Positions 47,101-56,890 of a DNA stretch of 64,000 nt are shown piece by piece. The translations under genes were made by a program, and so were the position numbers. This stretch comes from Canna indica (lineage: Eukaryota > Streptophyta > Magnoliopsida > Zingiberales > Cannaceae), in the NCBI GenBank assembly GCA_034359265.1, contig CP136890.1:80377501-80441500 (forward strand), written 5' to 3'. The notes beneath the pieces were generated by a model that saw only the letters and a list, made by a program, of their open reading frames with translations, did not search any database and was not told where the DNA came from. The first letter of the stretch is position 1. The number at the start of each line of letters is the position of its first letter.

Positions 47101-47589
47101 TGCACTACTTCGGCTTGAAATCAGTTATTCTATTTAGATGTCATTGGTTCGATACAACAGAAAGGGGCATGAAAGTTTATCCAAAATACAAACTTGTTGA
47201 GATTAATTACAAATCTAAATTGGCAACAAATGAGCCTTTTATATTGGCATCACAAGCCGAACAAGTATATTACACGAAGTATATATCCGGCTTGAAATAA
47301 AGATAGAGCAGATTGGCGTGTAGTCTGTAAGACAAAAGGTAGAGGAAAAATTGATCTGATAGTAGGAGAAAATGAGCTAATACCTTATATGACACATGGA
47401 TTCTATCAAGAAGATGATCCTCCTGCTGTAGATCGTATTATTCCAATACTCGAGGATGCAAACACAACGTCAATTCAATTAGAAGTTGAATATGCTGATG
47501 ATGACGATCATGAAATTGAGGAAGCTGGAGATGAAGAAGATGAAGAAGAGGACGAATTCGAAGACTATTATTCAGATGATGAGGAATAA
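44118..47589 (+). pseudogene. TNP2-type CACTA transposase (element D), nearly full length
   Basis: Start ATG 44118. Domains in order: Transposase-associated (SWMYRRLDRGALTNEFRLGV, CPCRICLNG, YFLWTCHGE); TNP2 core (KIHACQNNCILYY, RYFPLTPRLQRLFMSEKTTPY, RLGLCTDGFNPFG, VLWTINDFPAYGM); DUF4218 (LLPIAFRDLLPDNIWGPL, FFDSMEHLPIHLAYEA); DUF4216 (YFGLKSVILFRCHW, NEPFILASQAEQVYY); and an acidic tail ending EDEFEDYYSDDEE at TAA 47587. Three in-frame stops (45522 TGA, 45570 TAG, 46119 TGA) stand where element C has CGA, CAG and CGA; a 4-bp insertion near 47283 shifts the end of the frame. The 5' half is otherwise open. Autonomous relatives use this protein for cleavage of CACTA termini. Confidence 0.92.
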
Positions 47590-47664
47590 TTGTAAAGTAT
47601 ATATTTTATTAAATATATCTCTACTATTTATACAATAATCTGATTATATGTCTATTCGACAGAT

Positions 47665-49004
47665 ATGTCTGGTCGTGGTTATCGTCGCAGGAGAGCTTCG
47701 GAGTCTTCGATCGGTGAGACTCCTACACTTACTCATGTTGTTGATCCTCCTGTTGCTGATCCTCATGCCGATGATACTGCCGAGGCTAGTACATCCAGAC
47801 GCAGGCGGCCACGCGGGTCGAACAGGTGGCAGCCTCCACCAGCCACAGAGTCACGTAGATTTATTAGCGTGATTGGGGAGCGGTAATATATCATGAATTA
47901 TGAATCATTACAAATTCATTATATCATAATATAATATTAAATTTTATTTTTGTTGTGCAGGTTCGAGCAAGAAGAAGTGTCGAGGACCATTTCTTTTACT
48001 ATTCGACGATACATGCACGGGACATGGCCTACGTGGTCTCACGTGCCTAGCGAGCACGTCGACATGTTATGGCGCGAGTTTGAGGCACGTATTTTTTTTT
48101 TTTACATGCATGTTGATTAATATTGGTACTGATATTATTATTCTGCAGGCTCGCTATACATGGGCTGAGCACCAAAGGCCCTTCATTTACGCTGCCTGGG
48201 AGGCTATTTCCCGGGCAAGGTACAATGGGCAGCTGGGGCAGGCCCGGTCCCAAGCGATGGCATGAGCTGGGACTACTAACATCGCGGAGACTCGGGGATA
48301 CACGGCCCCGATTGGATTACTCCAGATATATGGGACCAGCTCGTGGGAACATGGTCGACGGATCGATGGCAGGAGGTTTCTCGAAATGCGGCTAGAAATC
48401 GCATGTCGGGGGGAGCAGCGCGTCACACCGGCGGCTCTGTTGCATTTACAGTGCACGCGAACCGTATGGTAAGTATACCTTTTAATTATATATTTTATTT
48501 GTTACTATGTGTACTAATTAATGTATTTATTTTGTAAATGTAGATGACGGTGTCGGATGACGGGACTGTCCAACGACCCTCCCCAGCCAGACGGTGGTGC
48601 AGCGCGGGGGCACCCCCGAGGACTTTGACACAGCAACGTGGGTCGAGGCCGCAGGTGGCTGGGACTATGGCCGCGTATATGGCTTTGCAGATAGTGGTCA
48701 TGCGCGAGCCGTACTTGGGCCACGTGGGGCACCGACCCCTCCGGTCGCTGGTGAGCGGTCGTCCACCTCCAGATCCAGTTATGATCATAGTAGCAGAATA
48801 AGGACTCTAGAGGAGACGGTCGCGCACCAGAGTCAGATGATGGCGGAGATGCATGCTATGCTACGCAACATGTCAGGTCATCCCGAAGCAGGCATCTCTT
48901 CGGCATCATCTCATCCGTCGTCCTCGAGTCAGTCCACGCCGGTGTACACTCAAGCAGTCCAGACCCCGCCATATGATCCAGGCCATCCTCCATCGTCATC
49001 GTGA
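47665..49004 (+). pseudogene. Second CACTA gene, plant transposase Ptta/En/Spm type (element D)
   Basis: Exon 1 47665-47882 (MSGRGYRRRRASESSIGET, SRRRRPRGSNRWQPP), exon 2 47961-48088, exon 3 from 48149, then the C-terminal exon to TGA 49002 (RIRTLEETVAHQSQMMAEMHAML). Relative to element C, a 2-bp insertion near 48300 (GGATACAC for GGATAC) shifts frame, a CGA-to-TGA change ends the frame near 48263, and roughly 200 bp between the exon-4 phrase CGACCCTCCCC and GCCAGACGG are deleted, removing an intron and its splice sites. It is a Transposase_24 family relic with a basic N-terminus and a coiled-coil-like C-terminus. Confidence 0.8.
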
Positions 49005-49751
49005 AATTTTTTTATATTGACTTTGTTACTTAGATATTGGACTTGTTTAATTTATTTTGTTTGGATATTGATACTTCAATTTTGCATTTGAATAGTTTTT
49101 ATACTATTGTGGATAATTATCAATATAAATATAATTGTTTTGATGAATATCTTGGTTTTGTGATGTGTGAATGAATGTATGTATGAGTGTGTGAGTTATG
49201 TATCAGATAATGTATCAATGTATCAATGGAAATTTGAAATTTGAAATTTTTTCGTTACCAGGTTCACATCATCAGCAACGGCTTTCCCACGGCCATCCGT
49301 GGGAAAGCCGTTGCTAAAAGTTTATCGAAAGTCGTTGCTGATGACCTACAGCAACGGCATAGCAACGGGCTTTTACTAACGGCGTTGCTATGGGCTCACC
49401 GGCCGTTGCTATTAATGTTATCAGCAACGGCTCCGCGTTCGTGGCAAAACCGTTGCTGATAATATTTTTAGCAACGGCCCGAGCGGCCGTTTTGATCCGT
49501 TGCTATGTTATCAGCAACGCGATTTTCTGCCACGACTGCATTGCAACGGCGCCAGTCGTTGCTGATGATGTTCAGCAATGGCTCAGCAACGGCATCAGCC
49601 GTTGCCGATGCCTATTTTTCTAGTAGTGTATAAATTTCGACGTTTGAGAGCCGACGTTAAAAAATTTCGACGTCTCTCTCAGACGTCGAAACGCCACAGC
49701 AGATGCCAAAAAAATTTTTGGCACCTGCTGATCTGGCGCCGAACGTGGGTA

Positions 49752-49783
49752 AGCAGGAGGCGGGAGATTTCCCGCCTCCTGCT
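49752..49783. repeat. Perfect hairpin in the Pack-CACTA-like element
   Basis: GCAGGAGGCGGGA and its reverse complement TCCCGCCTCCTGC are separated by four to six bases, just before the captured GC-rich segment. Confidence 0.75.
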
Positions 49784-49859
49784 CCATTTTCTTAAAAAAA
49801 GAAAACATCTCACGATTGGAGATTTCCCAGGCAGGCTGACGTCTACAAAATTAATCTCA

Positions 49860-50093
49860 CCACCTCCTCTTCTACTTCTTCTTCTCGGAATGAGAAATCT
49901 CACCGCATCCCTCTTCGTCAAGACCGAGAGCGGCACTCCGTCGAACACCTCGAAGACGCGCTCCCACGTCTTGCGGAAGAAGAAAGGTAGCTGGTGTTTC
50001 CTCGCCGACGACTCGTTCGTCAGCCTCCACTGGGACATCTCCGCAACATCCTACGACTCGTTTGTCCTCCGGATGCGGCGAACATGCTCCGCC
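49860..50093. pseudogene. Captured GC-rich coding fragment, not identified
   Basis: A GC-rich block with open frames on both strands, bounded by AT-rich transposon sequence. The minus strand reads LTNESSARKHQLPFFFRKTWERVFEVFDGVPLSVLTKRDAVRF with plausible protein composition; the plus strand reads RNLTASLFVKTESGTPS. Neither is recognised. It is adjacent to the transporter fragment but appears to come from a different source. Confidence 0.4.
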
Positions 50094-50575
50094 GCTTGAC
50101 GAACAGCAAGGAGGAGGCTAAGCGGCGGCGGGAGGAAATCAAGACCATTGTTGGGATCGACAAGGCGTGCGACGGCGACGTGGTGCAGGCGCCGGGAAAG
50201 CACCGCGGCGAGGGCGTGTGGAGGGACCTGCTGCTGCGGCCGACCCCGACGGTGCGACGCATTCTCACGGCCGCCATCGGCGTCCACTTCTTTCAGCACG
50301 CCACCGGGATCGAGGTTGTCGTCCTCTTCAACCCTCGGATCTTCAAGAAGGTCAGCCTAGTGACCAAGAACCAGCAGTTCCTCGCCACCATCGGCGTCGG
50401 CGTCGTCAAGACTGCATTCATCTTGCTCGCCATCCTTCTCGTTGACAGGGTCGGGAGGAGGAAGCTATTCCTCTTAAGCATAATAGGGATGATAGCTCAC
50501 AGGGCTGGGCGTCGTCCTCACCGGCGGGAGGGGACGGCACGAGCGGGGAGGGCTCGGAGCTAAGCATCAGATTTG
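50094..50575 (+). pseudogene. Captured fragment of a polyol/monosaccharide transporter (MFS sugar porter)
   Basis: The plus frame reads LTNSKEEAKRRREEIKTIVGI, then GVWRDLLLRPTPTVRRILTAAIGVHFFQHATGIEVVVLFNPRIFKK, KNQQFLATIGVGVVKTAFILLAILLVDRVGRRKLF and LSIIGMI. This is the central-loop to TM7-TM9 region of plant polyol transporters (PLT type), including the HFFQ.ATGIE and DRVGRR signatures. A frame slip after IIGMI is needed to continue the similarity (LTGLGVVLTGG). About one quarter of the roughly 500-residue parent is present; no start, sugar-transport N-half or C-terminus. A gene fragment transduplicated by the CACTA element, not a working transporter. Confidence 0.82.
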
Positions 50576-51027
50576 ATTTTTTTTTAAAAAAATAATTATA
50601 TGGCCGGCATGACGTCTGAATTTGATTTTTTTTTAAAAAAAATTATATGGCATATTGACGCCCTTCACTGGCGTCAATATTTTGACTGATAAAAAAATAG
50701 CAATCATATTGACGCCAGATATTGACGTCACAGGCGTCAATATGGCCACCATATTGACGCCGGTGAAGACGTCAATATATTGGCGTCAATATGTAATGTT
50801 CGGATTAGAGGCGTAATTTTCGACGGTAGACGACGCCTAATTGAAGGCGTCAATATCTTGGACTTATTGACGCCTCCACATGCGTCAATATGTAGAATTC
50901 AGCGGTCCTCATTTCACACACGTTTTCGTCGGATTTATCGTCCGCAATATGTAAATATTTACTTCCGCAGACGTCGAAATTTATTTATAAGTTGCCATCA
51001 AAATTCAAGCGATTTGTTGTAGTGTAA

Positions 51028-51787
51028 CTCTTAATTCATTCCAACTTGTACAAAGATCTGATCAATTAATAGTTACTTTTACATTTTGCAAGCTCTAAAC
51101 ATAATGATTTTCTTTTTCTTTTTCTTTTTCTTGAGAATGAAGACAGTTCAAGATGCAGGCTATGACTACTCTGTCCTCAATATGTATTGGATTATAATGT
51201 TTTCTCGGCTTGTCTTGGTCCGATCAAATCAAACAGCAACACGTGATTCGATCACATCAAGTCCCATGGCAAATGAGTTGGGTTAGGTTAGGTTAGACTG
51301 AGTTAAGACATGGGCCTTTTTTGGATGTGAATGATAGTTTTTATTGATTAGGTCAAATTTTACCTTTTGCCTTTAAATTTGGGTCTTTCTTGTAGTTTGG
51401 TCCTTTTTTTTGGAAAAGAAATTCAATATCCAGAATATAATTGCTTAAATGGTTGAATTTCGAATCGGAATTTCGTAATACCCTTTTACTTGTATGTAAA
51501 AGTCTCTATGTATTAAAATTTTTTGTCTAAAATTTATAATATTAATTTGAAATTAAAAATAGTAAAATATTTTTTTAGACCTTAACCGAAAAACTAATCC
51601 GAAATCAAACCGGTTTTTCTGATTAATTGAACTGGTTATTTCGGTTTCGATTTATATTTTTGAAAAAAAAATCAAATTTTAGTTTCGAGTTCGGTTTGAA
51701 ATGTAAAAATTCCACCAATTTCGGTTAATCAACTGGTCAATATGATTTTTAATATATATATATATTATTATATTATGATTTATATTA
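51028..51787. other. Intergenic AT-rich sequence with decayed repeats
   Basis: No gene. 51480-51560 resembles one unit of the degenerate array at 58.3-59.1 kb (AAAAATAGTAAAATATTT, TTTTAGACCTTA). 51570-51730 contains AACCGAAAAACTAATCCG and AAACCGGTTTTTCTG, fragments of the hAT MITE family found complete at 51796 and 56891. Confidence 0.5.
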
Positions 51788-53555
51788 GGGAAAAGTAGGG
51801 GTGAGCATGGATCGATTAACCGGTCCATTAGCAAAAAAAAACTGGTCCATTAATTTCGATTTTTCAAAACCATTAATAATAAAAACCGGTCCTTTATTTC
51901 GGTTTCGGTTTTTTCGGTTTGATTAATCGATAATTTTTGGTTAACCAATAAAATTTTTTAACCTACAAACATAATAATATTATGCAAATCATGGAGAAAA
52001 ATCTAAACAAATATCGAATTCTCATTGAGAAAAAGGAAAAAAAAAAGTGAAACCACTTGAACCAAGATAATATTCTACAAAAATTAATTTTTTTATTTTT
52101 ATTTTTTAAATAGTTTTTTTATTTTTTTATTTTTTTATTTTTTTTATTTTTTTAATATTTTTTTATTTTTTATAAGTTTTTATATATTTTTTTGTAGTTT
52201 TTTTATAATTTATAGTAATTTCTTATATTTTTTTATAATTTATAAATCATTATTTAATATATAATATATATATATATAATTAAAAATTAATAAATTATAT
52301 CGAACCGGTCAGTTAACCGAAATCGGTGGACTTTTTACCTCTCAGATCGAAACCGAAAATCGATTTTTTCAAAAATAAAAATCGAAACTGAAAAAACCAG
52401 TTCGATTTCGGACCGGTTTTTCGGTTAACCGAAAAATCGGTTTTTTTTTCTCACCCATAGGGAAAAGGTATAAAAATACCCCTAACGTTTTCTCACGGGT
52501 ACTAAAATGCTCCTAAGGTTTTTATGGGATCAAAAATACCCCTCACGTTATGAAATTGGGTACAAAAATGCTCCTATAGGTAAACGATGTTAGTTAAGAG
52601 ATAACGGAGTTGACGTGGCTAATGACTGGGATTGATGACGTGGACATGTGGCGCGCATGCAGGCAAGACTTTTTCTCACGGGTACTAAGATGTCTCTAAC
52701 GTTTTCTCATAAGTACAAAAATGTCCCTAACGTTTTCTCACGAGTACTAAACTGCCCCTAACATTTGTTTTGGAGCTAAAATACCTCTGAGGTTATTGAC
52801 AATGATACAAAAATGACACCAAGTTAACTTCTGTTAGGTGAGACTTAACAGAGTTGTCGTGGATACTAATAGAGATGTTGACTTTACATGTGGTGCACAT
52901 GCAGAGAGCAACTTGTCACGCAACCGTAGGGGTGAATAAAAAAATTAAAAAATTAGTTAATTAAAAAACCGATCTGAAATCGAACCAAATTTTTTGATTA
53001 ACCGATTTGATGGTTTCAGTTTCAGTTTTTATTTTCTAAATTTTTAGTTTTCGATTTCTTATTTGCCGCTTACATGGCAAGTTGCTCTCTGCATACGCGT
53101 CACGTGTAAAGTCAACATGTTTGTCAGCATCCATGACATCTCTGTTATGTCTCACATAACAAAAGTTAGTCTGATATCATTTTTGTACCATTTTCAATAA
53201 CCTCAGGGGTATTTTAGGTCCAAAATAAATGTTATGGATATTTTAGTACCCGTGAGAAAACATTAGGAGCATTTTTGTGGTACCCGTGAGAAAACGTTAG
53301 GGGCATTTTTGTGCCCGTGAGAAAACGTCAGGACCATTTTAGTACCCGTGAGAAAATATTTTGGCATGCATGCGCGCCACATGTGCATGTCATCAGTCAC
53401 GCCAGCCCCGTTATCTCTCAGTTAATGTCGTTTACCTATAGGGGCATTTTTGTACCCAATTCCATAACGTAAGGGGTATTTTTTTATCCCAAAAAATGTT
53501 ATGGACATTTTAGTATCCGTGAGAAAATGTTATGAGCATTTTTGTACCTTTTCCC
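51788..53555. mobile_element. Mutator-like foldback element interrupted by a hAT MITE
   Basis: Long inverted repeats: the left arm (51788-51795 continuing 52468-52920) contains ACGTTTTCTCACGGGTACTAAAATG, TGTGGCGCGCATGCA and ACAAAAATGCTCCTATAGGT; the right arm (about 53065-53555) contains their reverse complements in mirror order. Outer ends are GGGAAAAGGTA and TACCTTTTCCC. Flanking 9 bp are TTTATATTA (51779-51787) and TTTATACTA (53556-53564), one mismatch, the Mutator target-site length. The loop (52925-53060) holds another MITE fragment. No transposase gene. Confidence 0.78.
51796..52459. mobile_element. hAT-type MITE, 664 bp, inside the foldback terminus
   Basis: 8-bp direct repeats GGGAAAAG (51788-51795, 52460-52467) flank termini TAGGGGTGAGCATGG and, inverted, TATGGGTGAGAAAAA. 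The interior is AT-rich with AACCGGT and CGGTTAACCGAAA motifs at both ends in mirror orientation. Removing it rebuilds a continuous foldback left arm. Confidence 0.88.
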
Positions 53556-53664
53556 TTTATACTATAGAAAATTAAAAAATTAAATATGAAACTTAGGGTT
53601 CGTCACACCCACACTTCTCTTCTCCGAACACGAGCGAACCAAGGAGCAAGTGCGTTGGTGCACG

Positions 53665-53920
53665 TGTTGAAGAAAATGCAACACCTAACTTCATATTCGT
53701 ATTTATCCTTTAGACTAGTTTGATTTATCACATAGTTAGCATTTATCCTTTTATTTAGTAGGTATTTATTATGTTAGCTTAGTGGGTAATTATAAGTTAA
53801 TTACCGAGTCTTTAGGAGTTATCGTTGTGTCTTGTAAGCCTATAAAATGCCACTTATTTTATGAATGAAAGCATCTCTCCGTTGAGCACCTCTCTCGTTT
53901 TTATCTTGGTGTGTTCAACA
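53665..53920 (+). repeat. 5' LTR of the TR-GAG-like element
   Basis: Contains TATA-like CCTATAAAATGCC at about 53838 and ends GTGTTCAACA next to the primer-binding site. Confidence 0.93.
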
Positions 53921-55444
53921 ACTGGTATCAAAGTCGGTACGAGAGAGTGCGAGGAGAAGGAGAGATCGCTATCTCAGTTGCCACAAAGAGAGAGCCGAGA
54001 GCCAAAGCAGAGGAAGAGAAATTTCTCTGTCACGTAAAGAGGGTGAAGCCAGTACCCGTCTCAAGTAATTGAAGAAGCCAAAGGAAGGTTCTTCGACGAT
54101 CCTACGTTGTTGGGCGACTAGGAGCAAAAAGGTTCCTCGCTGTTGACGTCACCGGAGAGATAGAAGGTCGCTGTGAAGGTCTCCGCGCCACGTCCGTGGA
54201 AGAGTTCTGTCTCTGTTTTGAACAGAGGTGGAGACAGTAACTTCGTGTGGGCGAAGAACACAACTCTCCCACAAGAAGATCAAGCAAGAGCTCTCAAGCA
54301 AGGGCACGATTGCGAGGTTTATTGGCCTTGCGTGGGGCTTCATCCCCGATTCCCTGCCGAGAAGACATCCTCATTGTCATCGTCGGTGGTCCAAACGAGG
54401 AGGCACTTTGTGGCCAGGTCTGGACGTTATTGCAGAAGGTCGACGAACGAAGGTGTCCACCAGCAGCAAGATTTTGATAGAGGCGAAGGCCAACATAGAC
54501 CATGATGAGCTATTGAGGAAAAGGGAGTTCCTCTACGGAGCACAGTCACTGCAATCCAGCATTAGCAGATTCCGACGAGAAGAGAGATCTTTTCCCCTGT
54601 TTCGAACAGAGGAAGAAGGAGACGGATCCAAGCTGTCCGCCAGATCCCATCCTCAATCCGGCGCTAGATCGCGATTAAGCCGCTGCCGCAAGAGAAGAAA
54701 AGAAGTAGTTCCAGATCTTCTCGGGAGAGAAGAAGAAGCCAACTTTAAGAAAATTCGGAACCTGTCCAGTCCGGATCCAAATCCAAATCCGCTCATAAAG
54801 AAGTAAAGGATACGCCGCCAGCAACAGCAGCTCGTGAAGAGCTCGCGAGAAGAATTGAAGGAAATAATCTTCACATTAATTTCGGTAGGTCCCTCCACGT
54901 TAAATGCAGCAGCAAGCACCAGCGTTGACTTTGGTCAAATAGCAAGAGAAGAGAAGTTAAAGCCCCATCTCAAAAGTATTGAAGAAGTAATCCCAGCATT
55001 AGTAAAGAGAGGAATTAATCCAGTGGGGCCCACCATTAATTGATATTGATTTCGGCAGCAAAGGAAGAAGCACACTTCAAATCATTCCATTTATTTTGAC
55101 TTGGTCAAAATAGAAAAAGTGAGAAGCAACTTTAGACTTTCCTATTTTTTTTAATTTTTTCTCTTATCTGTAGTTGGAAAGAAAAGAAAGGAAGAGAGAA
55201 AAAAAAAGAGTGTGTGTAATCTCCGCTCCACCAAATTGATTCCCGCTCATTCCGGTGACAAATCTTGTTGATCGTCACATAGGGGAGACTGCGATCGTGG
55301 AAGAAGCACCGATCGACTCCCGCTTCTTCAGCAATAGTAGGTCTCCGAAGTAGATTTTCAGATTCAGTCGTCACATAGAGGAAGAGAGAGGGAGATAAAG
55401 AGACCGATCAGATCTCAAGTTGGTGGATAATTTTTGATGACAAA

Positions 55445-56305
55445 ATGAGCAAACAACATTTCATTGGCGGAATGAAGAAGCTCAACAATCACAATTATAA
55501 CACTTGGTCGACTTGTATGATGTCATATTTGCAGGGCCAAGATTTATGAGAAGTTGTTAACGAGAGTGAAGTTACGCAGCTAGAAGAAGATACAAATGGT
55601 GCATTGCGAAAGTGGAGAATCAAAGCTGGTAAGACAATGTTTGTCTTGAAGACAACTGTTGAAGAAGAAGTGCTAGAGCACATCCAGGATGCCAAAGCCC
55701 CCCAAGAAGCTTGGGATACACTCACCAAGTTGTTTTCAAAAAAGAATGACACTAGGCTCCAGCTTTTAGAAAGCGAGCTATTGTCGATAACGCAACACGA
55801 CATGGCGATTACTAAATACTTTCACAAGGTGAAGACGCTCTGCCGGGAGATTGCAGAGTTAGATCCAAAAGCTCCGATCGGGGAATCCAGGATGAAGAGG
55901 ATAATTATCCATGGTTTAAGGCCTGAGTTCAGAGGCTTTGTAGCTGTAGTTCAGGGATGGCAGAATCAGCCATCACTTGTTGAGTTTGAGAATTTGCTTG
56001 CAGGTCAAGAAACGTTGGCCAAGCAAATGGAAGGAATTTTGCAGAAAGGTGAAGAGAAAGTGCTCTACGCCGAGAAAAGCAGATGGAATTCCAAGTAGCA
56101 TGCCGATGGAGGATCTAAGAAGAATGAAAGTAAAGCAAAAAGTCATGAAGGAGAAAGGAGAACTCGTGCAGGGGGAGCATCGAAGAAGCATGGCAAGAAA
56201 TTTGAATGAAAGTACTACAATTACGGCAAGATTGGTCATATGGCAAGAGAATGCCGATCGAAGAAAAAGCTCGAGGAAGGTAATGTTGTTACTTTCAAAA
56301 AGTAG
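55445..56305 (+). pseudogene. Copia-type gag (UBN2 family) with decayed zinc knuckle
   Basis: One frame of 286 codons from ATG 55445 (MSKQHFIGGMKKLNNHNYNTW) to TAG 56303. UBN2 gag motifs: LEHIQDAKAPQEAWDTLTKLF, LLESELLSITQHDM, YFHKVKTLCREIAEL, IIHGLRPEFRGF. Three internal stops and no frameshift: TGA 55547 (expected tryptophan in QDLWEVV), TAG 56096 and TGA 56207. The zinc knuckle at 56213-56254 reads YYNYGKIGHMAREC: the first two of three zinc-binding cysteines are tyrosine (TAC where TGC/TGT is expected). An intact gag would form the particle and bind RNA; this one cannot be made as a single protein. Whether the parent gag acted alone or relied on a full-length Copia relative is unknown. 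Confidence 0.88.
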
Positions 56306-56415
56306 GAAGAGTGGGATGCTGAGGAGGTAGCTCTCACAACTATAGTATCTGATCAGGTAGAGGATGATTGGATCGAAAGCTCGGCTTGGTAAAGGAAGCT
56401 GGTGTTGAGGGGGAG

Positions 56416-56671
56416 TGTTGAAGATAATGCAACACCTACCTTCATATTCATATTTATCCTTTAGACTAGTTTGATTTATCACATAGTTAGCATTTATCCT
56501 TTTATTTAGTGGGTATTTATCATGTTAGCTTAGTGGGTAATTATCAGTTAATTACCGAGTATTTAGGAGTTATCGTTGTGTCATGTAAGCCTATAAAAGG
56601 CCACTTATTTTATGAACGAAAGCATCTCTTCATTGAGCACCCCTTTCGTGTTTATCCTAGCGTGTTCAACA
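56416..56671 (+). repeat. 3' LTR of the TR-GAG-like element
   Basis: Same length and boundaries as the 5' LTR, with TATA-like CCTATAAAAGGCC at about 56589. Confidence 0.93.
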
Positions 56672-56890
56672 GCACGACGATCTCTTCTCCGAACACCACT
56701 CCTATCGAATTCCGAAACTAGGTTCGCTAGCGACCGATCGCAAATCCAACAGCGAACCTAGCGCGTTGGTGCGGGGCGATCTGTTCTCCAAACGCCACAA
56801 TCGTCAAATTTTGGAACTAGGTTCACCGTCCTCCCCCTCCTCTTTCAAGCTATTTCTTTTAAAATTGAAGCTAGATGGCCATAGCAGAAT

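Larger units (their letters stand above)
42810..49628 (+). mobile_element. CACTA (En/Spm) transposon D, complete ends
   Basis: Starts CACTACTAGAAATTGAG at 42810 and ends TTTTTCTAGTAGTG at 49628, with 3-bp duplication TAT (42807-42809, 49629-49631). Length 6819 bp. GCAACGGC subterminal repeats lie at 42833-43065 and 49265-49610. It is closely similar along its length to element C, but keeps the 900 bp of TNP2 missing from C and has its own deletion of roughly 200 bp in the second gene. It is inserted in the non-autonomous element 42389-51024. Confidence 0.94.
42389..51024 (+). mobile_element. Non-autonomous Pack-CACTA-like element hosting element D
   Basis: Ends CACTACAACACAATCC at 42389 and, inverted, CACTACAACAAATCG at 51024; 3-bp duplication TAA (42386-42388, 51025-51027). 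Subterminal repeats TTTCGACGTC / GACGTCGAAA (42410-42780, 49632-49690) and ATATTGACGCC (50640-50900) are unlike those of elements A-D. Without the 6.8-kb insertion of D the element is about 1.8 kb. It has no transposase gene but carries GC-rich coding fragments at 49860-50575, one recognisable as part of a polyol/sugar transporter. Confidence 0.9.
53665..56671 (+). mobile_element. TR-GAG-like non-autonomous LTR retrotransposon (3.0 kb, gag only)
   Basis: LTRs at 53665-53920 and 56416-56671 (256 bp each, TGTTGAAG to GTTCAACA), about 18 differences by eye (about 93 percent identity). 5-bp duplication GCACG (53660-53664, 56672-56676). Primer-binding site TGGTATCAAAG follows the left LTR after two bases; a purine tract GAGGGGGAG precedes the right LTR. 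The interior has a leader of about 1.5 kb and one gag gene. No protease, integrase, reverse transcriptase or RNase H is present, and there is no room for them. Confidence 0.93.
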
